Shown: positions 44,085 to 54,360 of the stretch, piece after piece | Position numbering within the stretch: position 1 is the first letter of the stretch | How the letters are laid out: every line of letters starts with the position of its first letter | Source: Anniella stebbinsi | Taxonomy: Eukaryota > Chordata > Lepidosauria > Squamata > Anniellidae | NCBI GenBank assembly: GCA_029215795.1 | Contig: JARDYH010000002.1 | Span: 272,994,310 to 273,058,309, forward strand | Reading direction: 5' to 3' | DNA: 64,000 nucleotides | Position numbers and translations under genes: made by a program | Notes under the pieces: model-generated | Told to the model about the DNA's origin: nothing | Databases searched by the model: none | What the model saw: only the letters and a program-made list of their open reading frames with translations

Positions 44085-44450
44085 ATTGGCGGGTAGGAGC
44101 GCGCATAGGCAGCGAGTATTACGATTGGTAAGCATTCTCAGGCACCATTGTGATGTTCAGTGACACCTGAGGGCCTGCACCTGGGAGTCCCGCGGCACCA
44201 GGGGGTGGTATAGGGTGTTACCTTTGAGGGCCAACCCTACTCACCTACTCGGAGCTTTGCGGCACGACGGGAGGCAACAAAGGAAGGACTCCCTACCCGC
44301 TTTGGGGGTGAGCCCGTGCAGTGGTGAATAAAACGTCACTTCACAGGCGGAGAATAGCTTGCCCAGAGTCACAGGCGCCAGTTTTGGCCCAGAGATGCCT
44401 GCTTAGGTAGCCCCCTTTGTTGGTCTTAAATAAAAGTGGCCCTCCGCGTC
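44085..44450. other. GC-rich island, possible solo LTR or SINE-like insertion
   Basis: Base composition changes sharply at about 44,085 (GGCGGGTAGGAGCGCGCATA) and returns to AT-rich after about 44,450. AATAAAACG at 44,326 and AATAAAAG at 44,429 are polyadenylation-like. I find no TG...CA boundaries, duplication or coding motif, so the nature is open. Confidence 0.3.
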
Positions 44451-45968
44451 ACAATGGTTCTTATGCATGTAGACTGTGCTTGCTTGAAATGAAATGTTAA
44501 TGAACCCACAGTACACAACCATCTAGCCTAAGCCCTGTGCTTTATGAGACTTCTTAACATTTCTTCTCACCAGGCCAGACCAAAAAAATAGCTATGCCAA
44601 GGACAGTGGAGAAATTAAACTTGCTAGGATCCTGTATGTAATCGCAGGTGCTGCCTGCTTCTGAAGATGCCCTTTTGACACTTTTAACTTTCACAGACAG
44701 GTTTATCAAAATGATGCTGTGGTAGATCAGAGAGAATCCATTCTGTGGCTAGTAATTAATGGCAGAAAAATGTGTACCCTCTGGTAGCTTTTTTTTTCTT
44801 TTTGTACTTTGCAGTACAAAAGCACAACATGCCTTTAATAACTGTTTTCCTTAACAGATGTTCTGAGTATCACAATAATTTGCTTAAATGCTCTCTGTCA
44901 TTAAGCAAATAACGTCTGTATGGAAATCTTCCATAAACAAACTGATTAGCATATCAAACACACCTACTTTTTGGAATTTGTTATAAATAAGTCTAAACCA
45001 AACAACCTATTCATTGCACTTTAGCTTTATGTTAATTTGTTCTGAATATTTTATTTAAAAACAAAGGAAAAATAAGATTATAATATTTTATAGAAGGGTG
45101 GGACACTGAAAACATTTATGTTTTATGAATGAGAAGGGGGAAAAACATGTGTAACAGAATACCAGTATATACTGTCACCCTCCAATTGAGGGCTTAGACT
45201 CCAGTAGGACACAGCAGTGGATCTTAGAAGACACAACAGTTAGGAAGCTAGACATGAACATTATTTTCTATCTCTCAAAAGAGCAGAGTAGCAACAGGAA
45301 ACTCTCAGACACAACTAGGTCCAGTGCCACCTAGTGACTAAACTATATAATGACACTATCCACATTTACCCAGTCCATCAACAGAGATCTATGTGTGGAA
45401 GAAAGCTTCTGTACATGTTGCTGCCATGTATGGAGTTCATCATCTGAATACATGTCCATATCTACATTATGGTGCTCATTCAGGCCCAACTGAACTGGCT
45501 GAAGTTCTGATTTAGATTAGTATGTGCTTTCCCATCTAGAGCCAACAATTATTCTGCATAGACACTGAGTGCTTTCAGAATTTCTGGGATTTGATATTGG
45601 ACACATTTGGCAAGTTATTTGACACATTCGTTTTCAGATCTTCTGAAGATGACACATACGCTTAATAGGGATGTCTATAATTTTCCTATTTCCAGCCTCA
45701 AAAATGCAAAGCTCAACGGTTCATCACAAATTTACCTTCATGTTGGCCTGATGGTGGTGGAACAGAACAAGGAACTCTTCCTTCCTCTTATACCTGCTAT
45801 GGCTGCAACTCAGGTGCCAGGATTGCTTGGCAATACATTTTTTCCAGCAGCAGCATTGCAGCACATGCCGGAGGGTAGGGGAGAGATATTTCTCTCCCTT
45901 CCTCAATTTTCACACTTACAGTGAGCCAAGTAAGCAGATGGGTTGGGTAAGGGCAAGAGTAGGTAACT
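44451..45968. other. Unassigned noncoding DNA, partly repeat-poor
   Basis: 44,690-45,060 is complex AT-rich sequence without repeats and could be conserved noncoding DNA. Frames at 45,607-46,261 on both strands have no domain. Confidence 0.25.
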
Positions 45969-46069
45969 TGTGGTCCCCCGGATGTTGCTTGACTACAACT
46001 TCTATCATCCCTCACCATTGGCTTTCTGACTGGGGCTGATGGGAGTTGCAGTCCCACAACATCTGGACT
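45969..46069. mobile_element. ACAACTCCCA-type hairpin MITE
   Basis: Left arm CCGGATGTTGCTTGACTACA, then ACTTCTATCATCCCTC; right arm GGCTGATGGGAGTTGCAGTC, then CCACAACATCTGG. The arms pair with a few mismatches. Relatives at 1,774 and 19,686. Confidence 0.65.
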
Positions 46070-46145
46070 AACAAGATGATAGTCTCTTATGATAATTACT
46101 GGTGAATTCCTAACTATAATCTTGTTAGGAGTATTTCTGCAGACA

Positions 46146-46259
46146 TCTCTTATTAACCCCCTGAAGAAGGCCTTAAAAAACAACATAGGCCAAAACATGT
46201 TGGGCTTTGAAATAAAGTTTTTTAGCATACTGAGAACCTCACTCTCCCCTTTTTTGTCC
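46146..46259 (+). repeat. Possible Penelope-type terminal fragment with degenerate hammerhead core
   Basis: CTGAAGA, then an AGGCC/GGCC stem, then AAAAC at the GAAA position, then ATGTTGGGC and an AATAAAGTTTTTT tail. The order mimics a hammerhead ribozyme core (CUGAUGA-stem-GAAA), known in Penelope-like elements. Two core positions deviate, so any ribozyme is dead. Confidence 0.28.
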
Positions 46260-46260
46260 A

Positions 46261-46995
46261 TAGTTTAACTATGCACTGTATGAAGAAGTATTTCTTTTTA
46301 TCTGTCCTGAATCTTCCACCAATCAGCTTCAAGAGATGGCCCTGGGTTCTAGTATTATGGGAGAGGGAGAAAAATGCCTCACTATCCACATTCGCCACAC
46401 CATTCTATACACCACTATTATGCCCCCTTTTTTCCCCAAACTAAATAATCCCAGCTGTTGTAACCTTCCCTCATAGGGAGATGCTCCAGCCCCGTGATCA
46501 TTTTAATTGCCCTTTTCTGCACTTTCCCCAGCTCTGTCATATCTTTTTTTAGGTGTGGTGACCAGAAGTGTACACAGTATTCTTAGTGTGGTCGCACCAT
46601 AGATTTATATAAAGGCAGTATGGTACTGGTGGTTTTATTGCCTTCTGTACAGTAGCCACACATTGGGTTGACATTTTCAGCGAGCTCTCCACCACAACCC
46701 AAGATCTCTTTCTTGTTCAGTCACCGCCAGCCCAGATCCCATCAGGTTATACTTGAAGTTGGGATTATTATTTTTTACTCCAACATCCATCACTATACAC
46801 TTGCTTCCATTGAACCGCATCTGCCACTTGGATGCCCACTCTCCCAGTTTGGAGAGATCCCTGTGGAGCTCCTCAGAATCCCTTTTTGTTTTAACAGCCT
46901 TAAATAATTTGGTGCCATTGGCAAACTGGGCCACTTCACCGCTCACTCCTAATTCCAGATCATTTATGAACAAGTTGAAAAGAATTGCCCTCACT
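46261..46995 (-). mobile_element. CR1-type LINE fragment, antisense
   Basis: On the minus strand the sequence starts abruptly at 46,995 inside the reverse transcriptase and continues through the C-terminal region to 46,261. The order of blocks is that of CR1, distinct from the L2 copies in this window. It is 5'-truncated and its 3' UTR is not visible. Confidence 0.85.
46677..46994 (-). pseudogene. CR1 reverse-transcriptase fragment
   Basis: The frame encodes ILFNLFINDLELGVSGEVAQ (from the end of the PQG-box region), then FANGTKLFKAV at the catalytic position, KLGEWASKWQMRFNGSKC and LAVTEQERDLG. CR1 normally has FADDTKLF, so the second catalytic aspartate and its neighbour are changed (FANGTKLF), which would abolish activity. 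The frame then breaks; further CR1-like residues (KSMVRPHLEYCV-type and QKRAIKMITGLEHLPYEGRL) can be read downstream on the same strand with a stop. A dead fragment. Confidence 0.83.
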
Positions 46996-47299
46996 TTTAT
47001 TTGACTTTGGGATGGAAATCATCTGAGTGAGGGAAGAAGAAGGAAGCAGCGCTTCTTGTCTGGAGAAGAAGGAACGAAAGGAACGGGGGTGGGGTAACAG
47101 TGCCCATCACCAATGGCGGGAGTGAATGTTACCACTGAAGTAGGACAAAAATGATAGACCTGTTCACACATGCAGACACACCAAATTGCCAAAATACCTC
47201 CCCAACTTTGCAGCCTGCAAATGAGTAGGTAAACAGGGACAGGGGGTGGGGAGTTGGCCTCAGCTCTATTACATAACTTTGCTTTTTAAGTATGTGTGT
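46996..47299. other. Unassigned noncoding DNA
   Basis: A purine-rich stretch (47,025-47,090) follows the CR1 truncation point. Nothing else is recognisable. Confidence 0.3.
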
Positions 47300-47770
47300 C
47301 ATGTTTAGCATTATAAAATACACCAATATTCCATTTCCTCTGCTAGAGCACCTTGCCCATCTCCAAATGTTTACAATTCACAGCAAAGAAGGCATTGATC
47401 TGGAAAAGCCAATTACACTTATTGCATTAGCAAAATTACACATACTGAAGAGTGTATGTTCTCTCTGTTTAGAGACTCCTCCGTTGTTTATCTGTGTGCC
47501 TTGCTCTAATTCGTTTAAGGGATTGCAGGTACCAAACACTCATTACGGCAGGGGAAAACAAACCAGAAAAGCCCTTCTGCTGCTAATTCCGAGCTTAGTT
47601 GAAAGGTTCACATTACAGCTGCTTCTTTTTACAGCAGCAGAGCAGAGAACGAGCTGAAAATAAATTGGTATCAGAGTCATTACATTTTTATGATATCTGT
47701 ACTTGAACGCAGAGGGGAAGCTGTGTCAGACTATAATGCTAACAATTCAGCTTTCCTTTAAATTGAGTTC
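47300..47770. other. Repeat-poor complex block, candidate conserved noncoding element
   Basis: No repeat, palindrome or coding signature is visible; several CTAATT/TTAATT and CAGCAG words occur. Candidate only, by absence of repeats. Confidence 0.2.
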
Positions 47771-49222
47771 TATACATTTATAATGGAAGCACCACCATAT
47801 AAATGGCCCTATGAAGGGCTTGGTTGTTTACTTAGAGCAGTATCCAATGTACTGCTCCTGCTGACAAAACATCTTCCACAAATAGAACAGGGAGGGAGGG
47901 ATTCTCCCTCCCCCTCCCCCCAAAAGTCTCAAACTCAGCTTCAGATGGTTGGGAGACCTTACAGAGCAGAATTTAGGGAGTTGTAGGGCGAGGAGAGGAA
48001 AGTCCCATTTTACGAGCAGAAGTCCACTCGTGTGATGTTGAACGTAACCCTAAAAAATTTATAAGCTGCCAACCCCTGAGGCGACGTACACATTTTTTAC
48101 ATATAGCATTGCCCATAAGACAATGACAGTATAAAATACAGAGCACTGTTGAACTTAATCAAGTAGAGTATGGATCTAGTTTGAATTGGAGAAGTACAGC
48201 ACAAAGTAATTCTAGTTAGTAAAGGAAACAATTTTAATTGAAAAAAAAAAAACCAATAGGTCCAAAAATACTATGCCAGCAATTCATCATTGACTTCTTT
48301 AAAAATCTCCCTTACTATTTTCACAAGAAGTTAAATGCTATCTACCCTTGTGCTTGTACTGTGTGCTGTTTCATTAGGTACATCATAGAATCATGAAGTT
48401 GGAGGGGCCTTGCAGTGGCGGGGGCAGGACTAGTTATGTCCTTTTTTTTTTTTCCCTGAAGCCTTTTTTTTCTGAAAATTTTGAAAAAAAAATTTAAAAA
48501 TAAGAAAAATGGATTATGGAATGTTTTATTTTAGCATGATAAATAAAATGTTTAAGGGTAGAGAAGTTACTTTCGATCCGAGCAAACCTTCAGTTTTTAG
48601 AAGTCCATGATAACTATGATGATGACAAACATAACAAAGCGGAAGCAGAGACTGAAACTGATAGAGATAGCTATTGCTCAGGAAATGAGTCTGATTAAAT
48701 TTCATGAATATTCATTAGATCTTGGTCTCCCCCTTCCCCCCTCCCCGCCCTTTTCTCAGTTCTTTTTATGGGAATGGGTGCTTTAGCAGAGACATAAATA
48801 ATTTTCTTTGTTACTAATGTTGATGGTTTCTTCTGGGTTTTTTAAATTGTTTTTTGCCTCATAAACAGGCAAAACCAAAGAGGTTCCTTACAGTTCAGGT
48901 GCTCCTTATAGTTCAGGAGCTTGTAGTTTCATTTGTTACAAAAAAAAGTAAAACAAATTTTAAAAAGCAAATTCAATTTGTAATAATTGTTTGAATACAC
49001 TAAACTTTTAATATACCAGATGTGGTAATTTTATGCCAAACCAACTTATACATAATTACATGTTATGTTCCCAAAGAAACAACATGACTTTCAATCTGTA
49101 AAAAGAGCTAATATTGCATTTTTCCATTTTTCCAGAATTTTTGGTTCCCCCCCCAAAAAAGGGGAAAGCCCCATTTCCCCCCCCCCATGGCTTCAAAATG
49201 TCCAGAAATTTTATATCTCTAG
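47771..49222. other. Unassigned AT-rich DNA with a CR1 scrap
   Basis: ATCATAGAATCATGAAGTTG at about 48,385 is the antisense CR1 tail. Homopolymer runs (A at 48,241, T at 48,441, C at 49,148 and 49,178) are frequent. No gene. Confidence 0.3.
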
Positions 49223-49352
49223 TCAGAACCAGTCAGAACTCTAGAGGAACCATCCATAGAGCAGCTTGGATAGTTCCTTTAGAGTTCTGACTGGTTCTTA
49301 CTAAAACCCAGAGTGGATTCACTGCTCCACTGATATCAGAGCCACCAACCTT
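49223..49352. mobile_element. Partial CAGTGGAGGC-type palindromic MITE
   Basis: GTCAGAACTCTAGAGGAACC pairs with GGATAGTTCCTTTAGAGTTC, and AAAACCCAGAGTGGATTCAC plus AGAGCCACCAACCTTC follow as in the full copy at 20,819. The outer left arm is missing. Confidence 0.62.
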
Positions 49353-49394
49353 CCTCACCCACTCGAAGTCTTGCAGCATGAGGGGGGTGACACC

Positions 49395-49635
49395 AGAAGG
49401 CCTCCCTACCCAAAAAGGGGAAGCAAGGGGTGGCAAAATCAATGGTATCAACTCTCAGGTTGATAATGGCTCGATGGCTCGCTCTAACGATATACGGTTG
49501 AAGGCCGTGTTAGAGAAAGATGCCCACTTAGGTGACCCTTCTGCAGATCTATCAATAAATGTGGCCTTATTTAAACCCCAGTATTGTGTGTTGCCTTGTT
49601 ATTTCCACACTACACAATCCACAACAGCCTGCCTC
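49395..49635. other. Possible LTR-like remnant
   Basis: ATCAATAAATGTGGCC at about 49,552 looks like a polyadenylation region followed by a TTGTGTGTTGCC stretch, as in some LTRs. No terminal duplication, TG/CA edge or coding motif supports it. Confidence 0.22.
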
Positions 49636-51031
49636 TTAGGAGTCTGGGGAAAGACTGGGCTGCTTGAAGATCCAAGCTGAGATGCAAGGTGACCCTGCTT
49701 TGTACGGGTTGTGTTCCACATCCATGCACGGAAGCAGCAAAATCATGGCATGTCAGATATCTGATAACTCCAAATGTATCTTTTTATAGGTGATATGGCC
49801 TTGTGAAGTTTTCAGTCCGTTGAGGTTGGTTGAATGTTATTTGCGTGAAATTTTGTTTGTATCCTACATTTCCAATCATTTAATATTTATACTAGGGTAT
49901 ATTATATAAAATTTGGCACATACAAATGGTAGATTTAACAGTTTGGGTGCAAATGTCTATCAAAAATGTTAGAGGAGATGGGTTTCATTGTTGTGGCAGA
50001 AACTAGCCTTAATTTGGGGGGATTTGTTTGAAAAAATGGAAATGAACGATAAGCGCTTGTTTATCAAGAACTATTGTTTAAGACTATTTACATTTTTAGA
50101 ACACTCTGAGAATACCCTAATTTCAGATCATGTCTGACTAGTTCTATAAATATTATCAAATTAGTTTATATTCAGGAACAGACATTCTGAATGGTGCATA
50201 TAAAGAAAGAAAGAAAAACAGGGCAGTAAAAATACATTCAGCAATGTTTGTAAAACAAAGGAGGCAATACCACATGCAATGACTTTTGCCCTATCATAAA
50301 CCTTTGAAAAGCTCAGTAATAAGTAGTTTGCCCATTTTGCAGCTGCTTTGGAACCTTCTCTTGATTTACCAGGTCAGTTATTTGGGCACCATCCAAACTG
50401 CTGGATTGTGGGGACAGCTTGACAGATTTATTTATTTTTTGTCAAAGAAAAGCATGTGACCTAAGTCTTAAAACCAACAACAAAACAATGATTGACAAGA
50501 AAATGCAGGCACTGTGATTACAAAAACACACATACACACACAAAACCTTGTCACTCTGGATAACCTATTGTGGTTATAGCAGCCTTAGGAAAGGTACAAG
50601 GGCAAAACCCTTGCAACAAAATAATAACAAACCTAGCATTGTCTATAAGTCTAAGTTCAGTGATTAGCTTGATTTGGAACTGGCATACTGTTCTTCCACG
50701 GCACCTATGTATAGCCTAAAGTCATGCAGGGGAGTCCAAAGATGGTTAGCTTGCTCAGAACACAATGTAATCTCTGGAGTTTTAGTACATGGCTACATTC
50801 TTAGCTCCCATTGATTACTAAAGGGCTTATGGGTGCCCAGCCTCATCTGAATTTGATTAGAATAACCTTAATCATAATTTGCTTTCTAATGCTCCCTACT
50901 TCTTCTTTTCCTCACACCTGACCTGATGCTGCCAGCTGTGAACAGGGCAATTTATTTTTTATCATCTCATATCCAGGCGGTTAGGGAACACCAATCCACC
51001 CACAAGCAGGGCAGAGTACAGAAAAACTATC
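49636..51031. other. Unassigned noncoding DNA
   Basis: AT-rich without recognisable gene or repeat. Confidence 0.3.
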
Positions 51032-51039
51032 ACAACAAT

Positions 51040-51358
51040 TAGGGTGACCAGATAAAATCCAGGTCAGGGCTTCTGTAACTTTAACAGTTGTAGAGAAAAG
51101 GGAATTTCAGCCACTGTCATTTGTATGCAATTAGTTCCTGGTTAAATTCCCTCTTCATCACAATAGTTAAAGTTGCAGGCACTATACTAGAGTTACCATA
51201 TACAAAAGAAGGCAGGGCCCCTGCACCTTTAACTGTTGTGATGAAGAGGGAATTTTACCAGGAACTAATTGCATACAAATGACTCTGGCTGAAATTCCCT
51301 TTTCTCTACAACTGTTAAAGTTACAGGAGCCCTGACCTGGATTTTATCTGGTCACCCT
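51040..51358. mobile_element. AGGGTGACC-family palindromic MITE with 8-bp duplication
   Basis: Starts TAGGGTGACCAGATAAAATC, ends GATTTTATCTGGTCACCCT-like; ACAACAAT lies directly before (51,032-51,039) and after (51,359-51,366). Arms pair throughout (CAGGGCTTCTGTAACTTTAA against TTAAAGTTACAGGAGCCCTG). Confidence 0.82.
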
Positions 51359-51394
51359 ACAACAATGCAGTCAGTGTCCTGGTTCGCGTAACAT

Positions 51395-52040
51395 GGAATG
51401 CCCATCATGGGTTATAACCTATGATGAGCCACAGTACACACACAGGTACCACCTTGCATATCCAAGCCAGGTCAGGGTTTGTTTTGTCATATGAATCTGG
51501 TGAGCATGGGTTATGTGAGGGTTAAACAAGCCTCGCATGACCCATGGACTGTTCTAATGTTATTTAACCTTCGCATAACTCACACTCACCAAGTTGACAT
51601 GACATGACAATCCCCAGGCTGGGTTGGATATGCAAAATAGTAGCCGCACCCCACATATGCCACAGTAGGCTGACCATATGAAAAGGAGGACAGGGCTCAT
51701 GTAACTTTAACAGTTGCAGAGAAAAGGGAATTTCAGCTGGCATCATTTGCATGCAATTAGTACCTGGTGAAATCCTCTCTTCATCACAACAATTAAAGTT
51801 GCAGGCACTATACTAGAGTGACCAGATACAACAAAGGGCAAGGCCCCTGCAGCTTTAACTGTTGTAATGAAGAGGGAATTTCACCAGATACAAATTGCAT
51901 ACAAATGAAGCTGGCTGAAATTCCCCTTTCTCTACAATTATTTAAGTTACATGAGCCCTGTCCTCCTTTTCATATGGTCAGCCTAAGCCACAGCCTTACC
52001 ATGGATTAAATAAAGCCATGGTGGGCTGTGCTGCACTGGA
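51395..52040. mobile_element. Foldback element interrupted by a nested MITE
   Basis: CCCATCATGGGTTATAACC (51,401), TGCATATCCAAGCCAGG, TCTGGTGAGCATGGGTTATG and GAGGGTTAAACAA pair in order with TTATTTAACCTTCGCATAAC, CACTCACCAAGTTGACATGA, CCTGGGTTGGATATGCA-type and, beyond the nested MITE, AAATAAAGCCATGGTGGG. The right arm is split at GCCACAG by the MITE at 51,666-51,985. Family unknown; outer limits approximate. Confidence 0.6.
51666..51985. mobile_element. AGGGTGACC-family MITE nested in the foldback element
   Basis: Ends TAGGCTGACCATATGAAAAG and TTTTCATATGGTCAGCCTA, flanked by TGCCACAG (51,658-51,665) and AGCCACAG (51,986-51,993), 7 of 8 identical. Same internal arms as at 42,284. Confidence 0.8.
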
Positions 52041-52664
52041 GAGTGGAGAGTGGGTAGTGCCAAGCTGCACCAAACCAACTGAGGCAGGATGGTGGGTTTC
52101 TGACCCTCTCAAGACTACTTTCCCATTAGTCAGGCAGAATAAACCTGGTGTAGCCAGCTCTTGATATTGCTCTCAAGTGAAATTATGCACCCCTCACCTG
52201 AAAACCTGCTGAATGGGGGTGAGTGGGGACAAGGGGGTGTCTACACCAGCCATTTATTGCAGGATTGTATTGAAGTAATCATTTATGAGCCACATGACAT
52301 TCACCTGCTCCCACAGTGATCTCAGGTCCACCCCCCAGTTATTCAGGAATATCGCTGACTGCTTTTCTCACATTTTTTTCCGGCTCTCTCACTACAATCC
52401 CGAAGTCTGCAGCTGGTGTGCCCCCCCCCCTTCGCAAAGCTGTTGCTGTTTGGTATGAGTTCCTGGCTCAGCAAACAGCCAGCCACTGTCAGGGGTGTGT
52501 CAAGCCATTTTGAAAGTGTGTGGGAGTGGATGTGGCTGCCATTTTTGCCACATGTTTTGGATGTGTATTGGTGTGTTTTGGTGCCAAAAGTGTGTATTTT
52601 TCTTAACACAAACATATCTCTGCACAGCATCGCATATTCGATAGACTGCCTATCCACCAAATGT
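52041..52664. other. Unassigned noncoding DNA
   Basis: No gene or repeat; a C-run lies at 52,419. Confidence 0.3.
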
Positions 52665-52672
52665 GTAGATGT

Positions 52673-53251
52673 TAGGGATGTGCAGGGACTCCCCGGATTG
52701 GATCAGGACCCAGATTGGGACCTCCAGTTTTGTCCTGGATCAGATCAGACAAAATCAGAGGCTCCCTGGACCGGATCGGGCCCAATCTCGATCCGAAAAT
52801 CAGATGTCTGATTTTCAGATCGGACACCATTTTTGTTTTCCCTATAGACTTGCATTGGGGGAAAGAAAGCTTTCCTCCAATGCAAGTCTATGGGGAAAAC
52901 ATGGCAGCGGGTGGGTGAGTGGTGGCCTTACTCCCCCCTCCCGCTTCTTACCTGGTGGGGCCGTCCGTAGTGGACAGCTTCGCCAGGTAAGCCCGCCTGC
53001 AATCCTTACCAGGCGGGGCTGTACGCTTCCATCGGCGGGTGTCTGCTGGCGCCCGCCAATGGAAGCGGCGGCGGGTGCCAGCGGGCGCCCGCAGATCCTC
53101 CATTTTTTTCCGAACCAGATTGGGTCCTTCCGAACCGGTTCGGGAAAGATCGGACGATCCAGAGGGGTGATCGGAAATCAGATAATTGTATCCGATTTCC
53201 CTTGGATCAGCTCTGGATCGTGAATCGGACCCAATCCAGTGCACACCCCTA
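52673..53251 (-). mobile_element. Element G: short hAT-like modular member, inverted orientation
   Basis: Ends TAGGGATGTGCAGGGAC and CCAGTGCACACCCCTA, flanked by GTAGATGT (52,665-52,672) and GTAGCTGT (53,252-53,259), 7 of 8. The CATAGACTTGCATTG hairpin is next to the left end here, so it lies opposite to A. GGATC/GATCC words fill both ends, with one GCTTCCATCGGCGGGTGTC-type palindrome (53,025-53,095) in between. At 579 bp it is the smallest complete member. Confidence 0.85.
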
Positions 53252-53259
53252 GTAGCTGT

Positions 53260-53614
53260 GTATTTGCATTCATGCGCATCTCAGACAAGTCATTAAAAAC
53301 AGCCCCGTAGCTGCATCATCTGCATAGCTCTGCCCACTTCTCTCTGTCCACATGCGGAAGAACCATCATGGGGCACACATCCTCCCACAATGACACTCCT
53401 GTCATTGCGGGAAACTTTGCTCCTGTGAGCCCCATGAGTGCCTATCACGGAAGTGGGAAAAATCACATTCACCCCTCCTCCCTTGCAAAAGGGCTGCAGG
53501 TTTACATCAGGCCAAACAGTCTTACCTTTGAAAATGCCACTAACTTATGACCAGTAAAGAGATGAAGGGAAACAAAACCATTGCTCTGGAGGACTAAGAT
53601 GGTGTTACATTAAG
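53260..53614. other. Unassigned noncoding DNA
   Basis: Nothing recognisable; an overlapping short frame has no domain. Confidence 0.3.
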
Positions 53615-53695
53615 AGTTTGATCCTACTTGGAAGTAAACCTGATTGAGTTCAATGGGACTTAATCCCAGGTAAGTGTATATGATTGCAGCCTGGA
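53615..53695. repeat. Short palindromic interspersed repeat
   Basis: GATCCTACTTGGAAGTAAAC and GGGACTTAATCCCAGGTAAG around TTGAGTTCAATGG form an imperfect hairpin, a repeat seen in diverged form at 2,143, 54,250 and 59,070. Confidence 0.55.
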
Positions 53696-53706
53696 CTAGT
53701 ACTAAT

Positions 53707-54190
53707 TAGGGATGTGCACGAATGCAAAAATCATATCGGACTCAGAATCGGAACTTCAGATTTTGTAAAGTATCATATCAGAAAAATTGGAGGTCCGTTG
53801 GGTCGGATCGAATCAAATCCGATACCGATACAAAAATTGGACGTCCGATTTTTTAATCGGACGCCATTTTGAATGATTATCCCCATAGCATAGTATTGTT
53901 TTAAAGAAATGTCTATAACTTTTTTATTGTTTTAGAAAGAAGCATAAAACTTGGTCACATTGCAGATGGGTTAGAGTTACTTCTGTGTGAGAAATGTCAG
54001 AGAGATTGGTGCAGGCATTTTGTGTCCGTTACGTTTTCTAAAATGAACCTGGAATTCCTATAACTTTTTTACTTTTAAAGATCCACACATGAAACGTTGC
54101 CACGTTGCAGATGGTATATTGCTACTTATGTGTGTGAAATTTCAGAAACATAGGTGCTTGCCTTGGGTGGCAATTTATTTTTGAAAAATG
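53707..54190 (-). mobile_element. Element H: truncated hAT-like member related to element C
   Basis: Left end TAGGGATGTGCACGAATGC preceded by GTACTAAT, GATCGGA/ATCGGAC words, ATCGGACGCCATTTTGAATG (the ATGGCGTCC motif reversed), then the TATAACTTTTTTATT, AAACTTGGTCACATTGCAG and TGTGTGTGAAATTTCAGAAA units of element C. Similarity fades near 54,190 with no right terminus. Only the outer part of one arm survives. Confidence 0.75.
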
Positions 54191-54229
54191 AGTTGCATTG
54201 GGGGTAAGAAATTGATTGATTTTTAACCC

Positions 54230-54325
54230 ACTTGAAATATGTATGATGGAGGCTGCAATCCTAAACCCACTTTGCTGGTAGCAAGCCTCATTGAACTCAA
54301 TTGAAGTCAGTTCTAAGTAGACATA
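54230..54325. repeat. Diverged copy of the short palindromic repeat at 53,615
   Basis: GAGGCTGCAATCCTAAACCC, CATTGAACTCAATTGAAGTC and GTTCTAAGTAGACATATATA follow the same order. Confidence 0.45.
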
Positions 54326-54360
54326 TATATGTTTGTGCTATAAGAGTCCTACATTTACAT

